64,000 nt of DNA from Streptomyces tendae (GCF_014650435.1 NZ_BMUY01000010.1:310001-374000); one strand, 5' to 3'. Positions 28,771 to 37,674 are shown, numbered from the stretch's first letter. Numbers and translations are program-made. Notes: generated by a model not told the origin, from the sequence alone.

Positions 28771-30264
28771 TCAGCGCCCGACCACCGGCCCGAAGGCGTC
28801 GCGCACGTCCCCGTTCGAGGGCGTGACGGCCATCCGTGACGGCAGCGCGTCGAAGTACCGGAGGATGCCGGGGCAGCTCTCGCCGCCCAGCTGCACCGTG
28901 CGGTCGACGACGAGCTTCCCGGTCCGCAGCGCGTAGCCCTTCACCCGGACCGCCAGCTTGTTGAACCTGACACTGCCGATGTTGCCGTTGTGGTCCTCGT
29001 ACTGGCACGTCTCGACCACGTCCCCGGCCTTCGCCTCGCCGGTGCACACCACCAGGGAGGCGTGGGCCGTGTCGGTCCTCCACTCCTCGGGCAGCTTGTC
29101 CGTGTACTCGGTGTCGCCGACGAACACGGCGCTGGTCCGGCCCTTGCGGTAGGCGGGGGCCTGGGAGTACTTCGCCGGCTTTTGGCAGTAGCCCGATCCC
29201 ATCGAGTCCGCCGCCGCGACCAGCTCGGTGATCCGGTCCAGCTCGATCGCCAGCCCCGCCTTCCCGACCCCCTTGCGGGCGGCGTCCGTGCGGACGTCGT
29301 CCGGGTACTCGTCGAGCAGCCGCTGGTAGCGCTCGCGCGCGCCCGGCCAGTCCTCCGTGGACATGAAGTCGTCGGCGCAGTCCATCAGCGCCTGCGGCGC
29401 CATCCGGGCCGCGGTGGCGGCGGCGGGTCCGGTCAGGTCCCGGGGCCCGGGCGCGCGCTCGCGCAGCCAGTCCGCGACGGTCACGGTCAGACACCCGTCG
29501 TCGGTGGGCAGCCGGCCGAGGAAGCGGTCCAGCGTTGCCCGGACGGTCCGCTCGTTGCCGGACTCGCCGAGCACCGCGCCGAGCCGCCGAAAGCCGGTCT
29601 CCAGCGAGTCCAGGTCACCGGTCAGCCCGCCGACGAGGTAGCTCCCGGCGGTGTCCAGCCGCTCGCACGCCTCGACCACCGCGTCACCCCGGGCCGCCAG
29701 CGGCGCGGCGACCAGCCGGTGCCGGAACGCCACCCCGTCCTGAGCGGCCACCGCGGCCCCGCAGTCCCCGTCCGCGCGAGCCTCGGCGACGTCGTCCTCG
29801 ACCCGGTGCGCGTCGAACCGCACCCACCCGGCGGCCGCGAGGACCGGCACCGTGAGGGCGAGCGCGAGGAGTCGCTGCCCGCGCCGCGGCCCCGCCGCCG
29901 GGTGCCGTCGGGCCAGCCACCAGCCGTGTCCGACGACCGTGGCCCACCACAGCACCACGAGCAGCTCGCACCACGTCTCGGCGGTCGCGTACGTCAGCCA
30001 CAGCAGTGACACGGTGACCACCGCGGCGGCCCAGAACAGCCCCCGGCGCCTCAGGATCAGGTAACCCGCCCCGAGCAGCGAGGCGTTGCCGACAGCCACG
30101 GCGAGCGGATCGGGTGGACGCGGCTCCCGGGGTGCCACCCGCCCGTAGTCCGGCCCGGGGTCCCAGGGCCCGGCCGGGTCGGTGTCCCAGGGCCGGGCCG
30201 GGTCGGGCTCCGGGGGGAGAAGAGGCTGCCGGTCGGGTTCCCCGTGCGGCGGCGGCCCGGTCAT
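28771..30264 (-). CDS. Membrane protein with extracellular C-terminal domain, function unknown
   Basis: A 497-residue protein. Residues 1-50 are Pro-rich and acidic; four hydrophobic segments follow between about 54 and 148. The rest is soluble, with a TPR-like helical pair (WPGARERYQRLLDEYPDDVRTDAARKG split across ~290-330) and a C-terminal beta-rich region with paired cysteines (VVCTGEA, VETCQYEDHNG, SCPGIL). I do not recognise the family. Its ATG overlaps the stop of the next gene upstream (ATGA), so the two are co-translated. Confidence 0.78.
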   Translation of the reverse strand: MTGPPPHGEPDRQPLLPPEPDPARPWDTDPAGPWDPGPDYGRVAPREPRPPDPLAVAVGNASLLGAGYLILRRRGLFWAAAVVTVSLLWLTYATAETWCELLVVLWWATVVGHGWWLARRHPAAGPRRGQRLLALALTVPVLAAAGWVRFDAHRVEDDVAEARADGDCGAAVAAQDGVAFRHRLVAAPLAARGDAVVEACERLDTAGSYLVGGLTGDLDSLETGFRRLGAVLGESGNERTVRATLDRFLGRLPTDDGCLTVTVADWLRERAPGPRDLTGPAAATAARMAPQALMDCADDFMSTEDWPGARERYQRLLDEYPDDVRTDAARKGVGKAGLAIELDRITELVAAADSMGSGYCQKPAKYSQAPAYRKGRTSAVFVGDTEYTDKLPEEWRTDTAHASLVVCTGEAKAGDVVETCQYEDHNGNIGSVRFNKLAVRVKGYALRTGKLVVDRTVQLGGESCPGILRYFDALPSRMAVTPSNGDVRDAFGPVVGR

Positions 30265-30647
30265 CCCGCGAACTCCTCGCCGCTGTCCCCGCTGCGGGCC
30301 CGCACGTACGCCTCCGCGGCCGGCAGGTACAGCAGGACCACGCCCGCGACGGCGAGCAGCGCGCCCAGCAGCAGCGTGGTGCCGCCGTACAGCGGATCGT
30401 CCAGGGCGAACGGCGCGGCGACGACGAGGATCGCCGCGGTCAGACCGGTCACCGCGGTCCGGGCGCCCCGCCGGCCGCGGCCCGCCCGGACCGCGAACCA
30501 GAAGCAGACCGCCACCAGCAGGAGCACCAGGGTCGCCGCGCCCTGCGGGCCGGCCGCCGTCGTCGCCGCGACCAGCGTCCCCAGCATCACCAGCACCACC
30601 GCCAGCGTCACGGTCCACGGCCGACGGGTCGCCGTCTCGGCGGTCAT
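30261..30647 (-). CDS. Small integral membrane protein
   Basis: A 128-residue protein with four hydrophobic segments (about 12-30, 35-52, 64-80, 90-108) and a charged C-terminus (AEAYVRARSGDSGEEFAG). No family is recognised. AGGAAG lies eight bases before the ATG at 30647. It is the first gene of a two-gene unit with the larger membrane protein. Confidence 0.75.
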   Translation of the reverse strand: MTAETATRRPWTVTLAVVLVMLGTLVAATTAAGPQGAATLVLLLVAVCFWFAVRAGRGRRGARTAVTGLTAAILVVAAPFALDDPLYGGTTLLLGALLAVAGVVLLYLPAAEAYVRARSGDSGEEFAG

Positions 30648-30726
30648 CGGATCACTTCCTTCATGTGCCTCGTTCGGGCCCGCGGGTGCCTTCCACGGAG
30701 GGGGGAACGGGTGCGGGGTGGCGCGC

Positions 30727-30842
30727 CCGTGACGGACCCGGCACCGTGACGGACCCGGCGGCCGTGCCGCCCCGCACTCCCCCGAGCACCGATTCCACCG
30801 CGGAACACCGTTGTTCAGCAGCCCGCACGCGCCCCTGAACAA
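30727..30842. promoter_or_regulatory. Direct and inverted repeats in divergent promoter region
   Basis: The 385-base gap 30648-31032 lies between divergent genes and has no coding evidence. It contains two copies of CCGTGACGGACCCGGC with a 17-base period (30727-30742, 30744-30759) and an inverted repeat TTGTTCAG (30811-30818) / CTGAACAA (30835-30842) with a 16-base spacer. The inverted repeat is a good operator candidate. Confidence 0.45.
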
Positions 30843-31032
30843 TGCGGCGGGCCCCGCGCGGCGGGCCGGACCCGTGCGGACCTCGCGTGAAGACACGGTG
30901 AACTCCCCGTGCGCCACCCCCCGATGAGCTGCCCGGCGCTTGCCGCCCGCTCCCGCGCCTCCCTACCGTGGGCGCCCGGACGGGGACCGAGAGCGACGAC
31001 GGCGGGGCGGGGCACACGTGGGCGGAAACGGA

Positions 31033-34000
31033 GTGGGACGCCGGGAGCGACGGCTGGACCCCGCGGCCGGACCGGTGGAGCGGTTCGCCGCCGAACTGCG
31101 CGCCCTGCGCGACTCGGTGGGCCGGCCGACCTACCGGACGATGGCCGACAAGGTCCCGTTCTCGGTGACCGCCCTGTCGCAGGCGGCCGCCGGACGTCAA
31201 CTGCCCACCCTCGCGGTGACCCTCGCCTACGTCGACGTCTGCGGCGGCGAGGCGGCGGAGTGGGAGCGGCGCTGGCGGGCGGCGAGCGCGGAGGCCGCCG
31301 CACTCGCCGGCGCCGACGAGGAGGCCCGCCCGCCCTACCGGGGCCTGACCCGCTACGAACCGGGCGACGCCGCCCTGTTCTTCGGCCGCGACCGACTGGT
31401 GGACCGGCTGGACGGACTGACCCGCGAGCACCGCTTCACCGCCGTCTTCGGACCCTCGGGCAGCGGCAAGTCCTCCCTGCTGCGGGCCGGCCTGATCCCC
31501 CGCCTCCGCACGCCCCGAACGGGCGCCGACGCGCCGGCCGCTCCCGCGGCCGTACGCATCCTCACCCCCGGCGCGGCGCCGGTGACCACCCACGCGGACC
31601 GGCTCGACCCGGTACCGGACACGGACGCCGACACCTGGCTGATCGTCGACCAGTTCGAGGAGCTGTACACCCTCTGCGCCGACCCGGCCGAGCGGAACGC
31701 CTTCGTCGACCGGCTCCTGACCGCCACCGACCCCGGCAGCCGACTGCGGGTGGTGGTCGCCGTGCGCGCCGACTTCCTCGGCCGCTGCGCCGAACACCCC
31801 GGCCTCACCGCCGCGTTGCAGGACGCGACCCTGCTGGCCGGACCGATGAGCCGGGAGGAGCTGCGGGAGGCCGTCGTCCGGCCGGCCGCCGCGTCCTCCC
31901 TGGTCGTCGAACGCGCGCTGACCACCCGGCTGCTCGACGAGGTCGAGGACGCGCCGGGCGGACTGCCGCTGATGTCGCACGCGCTGCTGGAGACCTGGCG
32001 GCACCGCACCGGCCGCACCCTGACCGTGACCGGGTACGAGGCGGCCGGAGGACTGCGCGGCGCCGTCGTCCGCACCGCCGAGGAGGTGTACGGCGAACTC
32101 ACCGCGCCCCATGCCGACCTCGCGCGCCGCATCCTGCTGCGGCTCGTCGCCCCGGGCGACGGCACCCCCGACACCCGGCGCCCCGCCGAGCACGCGGAAC
32201 TCGACCTGGGCGACCCCGACGGCACCCGCGCCGTGCTGGACCGGCTGGTCGCGGCCCGGCTGCTCACCTTCGACGACGGCACCGTGGAACTCGCCCACGA
32301 GGCCCTCATCACCGCGTGGCCGCGGCTGCGCGGCTGGATCGACGCCGAACGCGACCGGCTCCGCGTGCACCGCGCCCTCTCCGAGGCCGCCCGCACCTGG
32401 CTCACCCTCGGCCGGGAGAACGCGGCGCTGTACGCGGGATCACGGCTGGCCGCCGCCCGCGAGGCATTCGCCCGGGACCACCGGGACGGGGAACCGGCGC
32501 CGGGTGAACTGACGCCGGTGGAGCGCGAGTTCCTGACCGCCTCGCTCCACCGGCGGCGGCGCGCGGTCTGGCTCAGACGGGGCCTGTCGGCCGTCCTCGC
32601 CCTGCTGGTGCTGGTCGCCTCGGGCACCGCCGTCGTCGCGCTCAGGGCACGCGCCACCGCCCAGGCCGAGCGGGACGACGCCGTCTTCGGCCGGATCACC
32701 GCCGAGGCCGACCGGCTGCGCGAGACCAACGCCGCCCTCTCCGCCCGGCTGGACGTCGCCGCGCTCGGCATGCGCACCACCCCCGAACTGCGCACCGCGC
32801 TCACCACGGATGCGGGCCGGGTGCTGTCCGCCCGGCTGCCCGGACACGACGACATCGGCAGCGCCGTGGCCTTCGCCCCGGACGGCCGCACCCTCGCCAG
32901 CGGCGGCCACGACGGCGCCGTACGGCTGTGGGACACGGCCGGGTCCGGCGGACAGCTCGGGGAGCCGCTGCGGATCGTCGGCGAGCCGGTGGGCGCGGTG
33001 GCGTACGCCCCGGACGGCGCCGTGCTGGTCGCGGCCGGGCACGGCGGCGGCATCCGGTTCTGGGACACCCGGGACCGCGCCCGGCCCCGGCCCCTGGGCC
33101 GGCCCCTGGTCAGCCACGCGGGCAAGTCCGTCACCTCCGTCGCCTTCGCCCCCGACGGCCGCGGCCTCGCCACCGTCGGCGACGACGGCACCCTGCGCCT
33201 GTGGGACCTGAGCGACCCGGCCCGGCCCACACCGATCGGCGCACCGGCCCACGCCGACGCGCGCAGCGTCCGGGACGTCGCCTTCGCACCGGACGGCCGC
33301 ACCCTGGCCACCGCCGGTCACACCGGGACCGTACGGCTGTGGCGCGCGGACGGCGCCGACGGACCGGCCCCGCTCGGCGAGCCCACGCACGCGCACGACG
33401 CGGCGGTCTGGTCGGTGGCGTTCTCCCCGGACGGCGACACCCTCGCCACCGCCGGTTACGACGACACGGTGCGCCTGTGGGAGGTGCCGGACACCGACGG
33501 CACCGGTACCGACGGCACCGGCTCGGAAGGCACCGGCTCGGGCGGGTCCGCCGCGGGCGGCGTCCTGCGCCCGCTGGGCGAACCGCTCACCGCGCACACC
33601 GCCGCCGTGTGGTCGGTGGAGTTCAGCCCGGACGGACACACCCTGGCCAGTGCCGCGCAGGACGACACCGTCATCCTGTGGAACGTGGCCAACCCCGCCT
33701 ACCCGCACCGGATCGGCGAGCCGCTGACCGGGCACACCGAAGGTCTGTGGGACCTGGCCTACGGCCCGGACGGCCGCACCCTCGCCACCACCGGCGCCGA
33801 CCACAGCGTCCGCGTGTGGCACCTGCCGGACAGCGTCCTGACCGACTTCACCAACCCACTCACCGCCGTGGCCTACGACCCCACGGGCACGCTGTTCGCC
33901 GCCGCCAGCACCGACGACGCGCTGGTCCGGCTCTGGGACGTCGGCCGACAGGGGCCCCCGCGCCCGCTGCCGCGCCCCCTCGCCGGCCACGAGGCCCCCG

Positions 34001-34878
34001 TGCTGACCGCGGCCTTCGCGCCGGACGGCCGCACCGTCGCGTCCGGCGCCGAGGACGGCACCCTGAGGCTGTGGGACGTCTCCGACCCGGCCAGGCCCCG
34101 CTCCGCCGCCACCGTCCCGGACGCCCACGCCGGCGGCGTCCTCACCGTGGCCTTCGCGCCCGACGGCCGCACCCTCGCCACCGGCGGCGTCGACGAACGG
34201 GTCCGCCTGTGGGACGTGCGCGACCCCGACGACGTACGCCCCGTGGGCACGCCCCTGACCGGCCACACCGACTGGGTCGGCTCCGTGGCGTTCGCCCCGG
34301 ACGGGCACACCCTCGCCACCGGCAGCCAGGACAAGACGGCCCGGCTGTGGGACGTGCGCGACCGCGACCGGCCCCGGCCCGTCGGCGAACCCCTGACCGC
34401 CCACGGCGACTGGGTCAACGCGGTCGCCTTCGCCCCGAAGGGGCACGTCCTCGCCACCGGCGGCCGGGACCGCACGGTACGGCTCTGGGACGTCACCGAC
34501 CCCGGCCGGGCCCGCCCCCTGGGCGCCGAGCTGACCGGTCACCGCGGCGGCGTCACCTCGGTCTCCTTCGCCCCGGACGGCCGCACCCTCGCCAGCGGCG
34601 GCGAGGACCACGCGGTCCGCCTGTGGGACGTGTCCGACCCCGCCCACGCCGATGCCTTCGGCGACCCGCTCACCGGCCACCTGGACACCGTCACGTCGGT
34701 CGCCTTCGCACCCGGCGGCGACACCCTGGCCTCGGCGGGCAACGACCTGACGGCCAGGATCTGGACACTGGACACGGACCGGGCACTGAGCCGGGTCTGC
34801 GACCGCACCGGCGGCGACCTCACCCCCACCAGCTGGACGGAACTCCTGCCCGGCCTGCCCTACCGCCCCACCTGCTGA
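31033..34878 (+). CDS. nSTAND ATPase with 14 WD40 repeats
   Basis: A 1,281-residue STAND-type signalling protein. Residues ~10-65 resemble a lambda-repressor-like helix-turn-helix (TYRTMADKVPFSVTALSQAAAG). The NTPase has Walker A GPSGSGKSS (140-148) and Walker B WLIVDQFEE (202-210). A membrane segment at ~516-537 separates it from a C-terminal array of 14 blades (RLWD-type ends) from ~606, enough for two seven-bladed propellers. Start GTG 31033 fits family members that begin MGRRExxLDP; GTG 31018 is also in frame. Such proteins are abundant in Streptomyces; the signal sensed is unknown. Confidence 0.87.
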   Translation: MGRRERRLDPAAGPVERFAAELRALRDSVGRPTYRTMADKVPFSVTALSQAAAGRQLPTLAVTLAYVDVCGGEAAEWERRWRAASAEAAALAGADEEARPPYRGLTRYEPGDAALFFGRDRLVDRLDGLTREHRFTAVFGPSGSGKSSLLRAGLIPRLRTPRTGADAPAAPAAVRILTPGAAPVTTHADRLDPVPDTDADTWLIVDQFEELYTLCADPAERNAFVDRLLTATDPGSRLRVVVAVRADFLGRCAEHPGLTAALQDATLLAGPMSREELREAVVRPAAASSLVVERALTTRLLDEVEDAPGGLPLMSHALLETWRHRTGRTLTVTGYEAAGGLRGAVVRTAEEVYGELTAPHADLARRILLRLVAPGDGTPDTRRPAEHAELDLGDPDGTRAVLDRLVAARLLTFDDGTVELAHEALITAWPRLRGWIDAERDRLRVHRALSEAARTWLTLGRENAALYAGSRLAAAREAFARDHRDGEPAPGELTPVEREFLTASLHRRRRAVWLRRGLSAVLALLVLVASGTAVVALRARATAQAERDDAVFGRITAEADRLRETNAALSARLDVAALGMRTTPELRTALTTDAGRVLSARLPGHDDIGSAVAFAPDGRTLASGGHDGAVRLWDTAGSGGQLGEPLRIVGEPVGAVAYAPDGAVLVAAGHGGGIRFWDTRDRARPRPLGRPLVSHAGKSVTSVAFAPDGRGLATVGDDGTLRLWDLSDPARPTPIGAPAHADARSVRDVAFAPDGRTLATAGHTGTVRLWRADGADGPAPLGEPTHAHDAAVWSVAFSPDGDTLATAGYDDTVRLWEVPDTDGTGTDGTGSEGTGSGGSAAGGVLRPLGEPLTAHTAAVWSVEFSPDGHTLASAAQDDTVILWNVANPAYPHRIGEPLTGHTEGLWDLAYGPDGRTLATTGADHSVRVWHLPDSVLTDFTNPLTAVAYDPTGTLFAAASTDDALVRLWDVGRQGPPRPLPRPLAGHEAPVLTAAFAPDGRTVASGAEDGTLRLWDVSDPARPRSAATVPDAHAGGVLTVAFAPDGRTLATGGVDERVRLWDVRDPDDVRPVGTPLTGHTDWVGSVAFAPDGHTLATGSQDKTARLWDVRDRDRPRPVGEPLTAHGDWVNAVAFAPKGHVLATGGRDRTVRLWDVTDPGRARPLGAELTGHRGGVTSVSFAPDGRTLASGGEDHAVRLWDVSDPAHADAFGDPLTGHLDTVTSVAFAPGGDTLASAGNDLTARIWTLDTDRALSRVCDRTGGDLTPTSWTELLPGLPYRPTC

Positions 34879-35013
34879 CCGGGCGAGGCCGTCACCGCCA
34901 CCGGTCGGCCCGACACCGGCACCGGGGCCCGGTGTGCGCCGCCGACGTCCCCGCACACGCCCGCGGGTCGATCCCGGCACCGGCACCCGGGCGCGGGGTG
35001 CCGTCGGCGGCGA

Positions 35014-35084
35014 CGGCACGGCGGTTACCGTGCCGCCCGCCGGGCGGACGGCGGCCCGGCAGGCCCCGGGCACGCGGTGCCCGG
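35014..35084. terminator. Two perfect hairpins between convergent genes
   Basis: CGGCACGG/CCGTGCCG with a 6-base loop (35014-35035) and CCGGGCAC/GTGCCCGG with a 3-base loop (35066-35084). They sit in the 260-base non-coding gap between the WD40 gene and the convergent Asp23-like gene, as expected for two-way termination. Confidence 0.55.
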
Positions 35085-35138
35085 ACCGAGCCGGGCCTCC
35101 GGGCGTGTGACCGGCGCGCGGTGCGGACCGGGCCGGCC

Positions 35139-35477
35139 TCACACCGCGTTGGTCACGGTCACCGTCACCTGGGCGCCGGGCGCCGCCCCGGACAGCGCGG
35201 CGGTCACCGCGTCGCGCACCGCGCGGGCGACGGACAGGGCCCGTTGGTCGCGGCGGACGACGATCTGGACGTCCACCTCCCACGGCACCGCCCCCGAGGC
35301 CCGGCTCACCCGCACGCCCGCGGGCGCGCGCCCGGCGTCCCGCGGCGGTCCGGTCCGGGCGGCGGGGCGGAACAGGTCCACTAGGCCCGGCCGCAGGAAG
35401 GCGACGCCGGGCACGTCGGCGGCGACCCGCGCGACGGTGCCGGCGAGTGCGTCCCGCTCGGTGGCGGCAGCGGTCAC
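35139..35477 (-). CDS. Short Asp23/Gls24-like protein
   Basis: A 112-residue protein with the second half of an Asp23-like fold: VPGVAFLRPGLVDLF, WEVDVQIVVRRDQRALSVARAVRDAVTAAL and a terminal VTVTVTNAV strand, as in envelope-stress Gls24 proteins. GTG 35477 overlaps the preceding stop (GTGA). Co-transcribed with the ECF sigma factor and the zinc-finger fusion. Role inferred: envelope homeostasis. Confidence 0.72.
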   Translation of the reverse strand: MTAAATERDALAGTVARVAADVPGVAFLRPGLVDLFRPAARTGPPRDAGRAPAGVRVSRASGAVPWEVDVQIVVRRDQRALSVARAVRDAVTAALSGAAPGAQVTVTVTNAV

Positions 35478-36181
35478 GGCTGGTTCCCTTCGTCCGCACC
35501 GACCGTGCCCGGGTCCGTCCCCGCCGGATCCGTCCACGCCGGGTCCGCCCCGGCCGGTTCCGCCACGTCGGTGATGTGCACGTCCACATGGTCCACCGGC
35601 AGCCCCAGGGCGTCGTCCGCCGCCCCGCGCACCCGCCGCCGTACCTCCTCCGCGAGGTCGCGCAGCCCCGGCGTGAGGGGGACGACGACCTCCAGCCGCA
35701 CCCGGACGGGCCCCCGCGAGGGCGAGCCGCCCGACTCGGCGGGCCGGATCCGGCACGAGCCGGCCCGCACCCCGGGCACGGTCTCGGCGGCGGCCCGCAA
35801 CGCCTTGGCGGCCATCGCCTCCCGCACCCACAGATCCTCCTCCCGCTCCCCGAGCGGCAGCGGCCGGCCGGGCCGCAGCTCCAGCCGTACGACGTCCATG
35901 ACCCGTTCGGTCAGCGCCCCCGCGTCCAACTGCGGCTCCCGGCCGCCGCCGTCGGCCGCCCCGCGCACCGCCGCGCCGAGCAGGTCCAGCTGCCGCACGG
36001 CCGCCGAGCAGTGCGGGCAGGCCCGCAGATGCGGATCGTCCGCGCCGCCCTCCCCGGCCTCCCACACCTCGGACAGCAGCCGCCCGCAGGCCAGCCGTTC
36101 GTCCTCGGCGTGCTCGTCCGCGCCGCCGGATCCGGGCCCGGTACCGGCCCCGGGCAGCTCCGCGCCGCTGTTCATCGCCAT
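35474..36181 (-). CDS. Zinc-binding anti-sigma-like protein fused to Asp23-like domain
   Basis: A 235-residue protein encoded immediately after and overlapping the ECF sigma gene. Residues 51-58 read HLRACPHC, a perfect HxxxCxxC motif (His51, Cys55, Cys58) as in ZAS anti-sigma factors. Residues ~110-205 carry an Asp23-like region (VREAMAAKALRAAAETVPGV then VRVRLEVVVPLTPGLRDLAEEV). There is no membrane segment, unlike most ZAS anti-sigmas. The probable role is to hold the sigma factor and release it on envelope or redox change. Start ATG 36181 has GGAGG ten bases upstream; ATG 36175 is the alternative. Confidence 0.78.
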   Translation of the reverse strand: MAMNSGAELPGAGTGPGSGGADEHAEDERLACGRLLSEVWEAGEGGADDPHLRACPHCSAAVRQLDLLGAAVRGAADGGGREPQLDAGALTERVMDVVRLELRPGRPLPLGEREEDLWVREAMAAKALRAAAETVPGVRAGSCRIRPAESGGSPSRGPVRVRLEVVVPLTPGLRDLAEEVRRRVRGAADDALGLPVDHVDVHITDVAEPAGADPAWTDPAGTDPGTVGADEGNQP

Positions 36182-36714
36182 GCGGTCATCGCCTCCGTCA
36201 GGCAGCGTCGTGCGCGGAACACCCGGCCGCGGGCAGCCTCGGGGCTGATCCCGACCGTCTCCGCGATCGTCTCGTACGACTGGCCCTCCAGCTCTCTGAG
36301 CACCCAGCAGACCCGCTGCTCCGGGGAGAGCTCGGACAGCGACCGGCCCAGCGCCACCGCGGCGGCGTGCGACTCGGCGGCCCGGGCGGGGGAGACGGCG
36401 TGGTCCGGCGCCGCCGGTTCGGGCACGCTGTCGAGATCGGCCACCGGGCGCCGGGAACGCAGCATGTTCAGGCACCGGTTGACGACGATGCGGTGCATCC
36501 AGGTGGCGAAGGCCGACTGCCCCCGGAACTCGGGGAGCCTGCGCCACGCGCTGACGAACGCGTCCTGCACCGCGTCCTCCGCCTCCCCGGGGCTGCCCAG
36601 CATGCTCGCCGCGAGCCGCAGCAGCCCGGGCGCGTGCCGCCGCACGAGCGCCTCGAAGGCGTCCTCGTCGCCCTCGGCGGCCCGCACCGCGAGCAGTCCG
36701 TCGTCCCCCGGCAC
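36172..36714 (-). CDS. ECF-type RNA polymerase sigma factor
   Basis: A 180-residue sigma factor with only regions 2 and 4. Region 2 has DAFEALVRRHAPGLLRLA and FATWMHRIVVNRCLNMLRS for core binding and -10 melting; region 4 has LSPEQRVCWVLRELEGQSYETIAETVG for -35 recognition. I chose GTG 36714 because AAGGAG lies five bases upstream; a GTG at 36756 in the same frame lacks one. It leads a three-gene unit with the ZAS/Asp23 fusion and a short Asp23-like gene and probably activates the divergent Asp23 operon. Confidence 0.88.
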   Translation of the reverse strand: MPGDDGLLAVRAAEGDEDAFEALVRRHAPGLLRLAASMLGSPGEAEDAVQDAFVSAWRRLPEFRGQSAFATWMHRIVVNRCLNMLRSRRPVADLDSVPEPAAPDHAVSPARAAESHAAAVALGRSLSELSPEQRVCWVLRELEGQSYETIAETVGISPEAARGRVFRARRCLTEAMTAWR

Positions 36715-36765
36715 ACGCGCTCCTTCCCACTCCACCGTTCCCGTCCTTGGACACACCGACTGCCC

Positions 36766-36820
36766 CCGGCGTTACGCGGGAACACCGAAAAAGAAATTCC
36801 CGACAACCGCGTAACGCCGG
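36766..36820. promoter_or_regulatory. Perfect 14-base inverted repeat in divergent promoter
   Basis: CCGGCGTTACGCGG (36766-36779) and CCGCGTAACGCCGG (36807-36820) are exact reverse complements separated by an AT-richer 27-base centre containing AAAAAGAAATTC. It lies midway between the divergent sigma and Asp23 genes. Each arm contains GTAAC/GTTAC, suggestive of ECF -35 elements used in both directions, or of a dimeric regulator site. Confidence 0.65.
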
Positions 36821-36879
36821 ACGGCCGCCCGTGTCCAACGCCCAGAAGCACCGAACGACCACGGTTGACGGAGGACACC

Positions 36880-37386
36880 ATGACGACGGCAGCACAGACG
36901 GGTACGACCGAGAGCAAGTCCGAGAAGAACGGGCGGACCGCGCAGGGCGGTGCGACGACCGTGAGCGGCGGCTCCACCGGTCCCGCCGAACCGGCCGCGA
37001 CCCGGGGCCGCACCTCCATCGCCGACGTCGTGGTCGTCAAGATCGCGGGCATGGCGGCGCGCGAGATCCCCGGCGTGTACGACATGGGCGGCGGCCTGTC
37101 CCGCACCATCGGCGCGGTCCGCGACCGGGTGCCCGGCGGCCGGCCGAACGTCGGCCGCGGGGTCAAGGTCGAGGTCGGCGAGCGGCAGACCGCGATCGAT
37201 TTGGACCTCGTCGTCGAGTACGGCGTGCCCATCGCCGACCTCGCCAGGGACGTACGGGAGAACGTCGTCGACGCGGTCGAGCGGATCTCCGGCCTGGAGG
37301 TCGTCGAGGTCAACATCACGGTCAACGACGTGCACCTGCCGGACGACGAGGACCCGGAGCGCCCGGCGGAGGCGCGCGTCGAATGA
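36880..37386 (+). CDS. Asp23/Gls24-family envelope stress protein
   Basis: A 168-residue protein. After a ~45-residue polar leader it has the Asp23 domain: TSIADVVVVKIAGMAAREIPGVY, VGRGVKVEVGERQTAIDLDLVVEYGVPI and VEVNITVNDVHLP. In Gram-positives such proteins form a membrane-associated layer held by AmaP. GGAGG lies five bases before the ATG. First gene of a four-gene operon with a DUF2273-like and two further membrane proteins. Confidence 0.9.
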   Translation: MTTAAQTGTTESKSEKNGRTAQGGATTVSGGSTGPAEPAATRGRTSIADVVVVKIAGMAAREIPGVYDMGGGLSRTIGAVRDRVPGGRPNVGRGVKVEVGERQTAIDLDLVVEYGVPIADLARDVRENVVDAVERISGLEVVEVNITVNDVHLPDDEDPERPAEARVE

Positions 37387-37448
37387 CGGCGCGTCGAATG
37401 ACGGGGCGTGGCGAGACGGCGCGTGGCGAGACGGCGCGTGGGGAGTGA
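37383..37448 (+). CDS. Possible 21-residue peptide made of short repeats
   Basis: An ATG overlapping the Asp23 stop (ATGA), eight bases after GGCGGAGG, opens a 22-codon frame encoding MTARRMTGRGETARGETARGE. The DNA is a 15-base tandem repeat (GACGGCGCGTGGCGA type, 37385-37447). It may be a coupled micro-ORF, or only a repeat in the spacer before the DUF2273-like gene. Confidence 0.25.
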   Translation: MTARRMTGRGETARGETARGE

Positions 37449-37485
37449 CGGACGGGTCCCGGAGCAGGTTCCGAGGCGGAGGTGA

Positions 37486-37674
37486 ATGATGAGCAGAGCG
37501 GTGATCGGCATGCTGGTGGGCATGGCGCTGGCCTTCGCCGGGTGGTTCGGCGGCTTCGGCGCGTTCCTGCTGGTGGCCGCGCTGGGCGCGGTCGGCGCGG
37601 TGCTGGGGCGCCTGGTGGACAACGGCACCGACTGGCGTGAGTTCCTGGCCCCCGGCGACCGGAGGAACCGATGA
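37486..37674 (+). CDS. DUF2273-like small membrane protein
   Basis: A 62-residue protein that is mostly one hydrophobic hairpin (MLVGMALAFAGWFGGFGAFL, LLVAALGAVGAVLGRLVDNG) with a charged end. Length, hydrophobic profile and the position after asp23 match DUF2273 proteins. Two adjacent ATGs (37486, 37489) follow GGAGG. It overlaps the next start by four bases. Confidence 0.8.
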   Translation: MMSRAVIGMLVGMALAFAGWFGGFGAFLLVAALGAVGAVLGRLVDNGTDWREFLAPGDRRNR

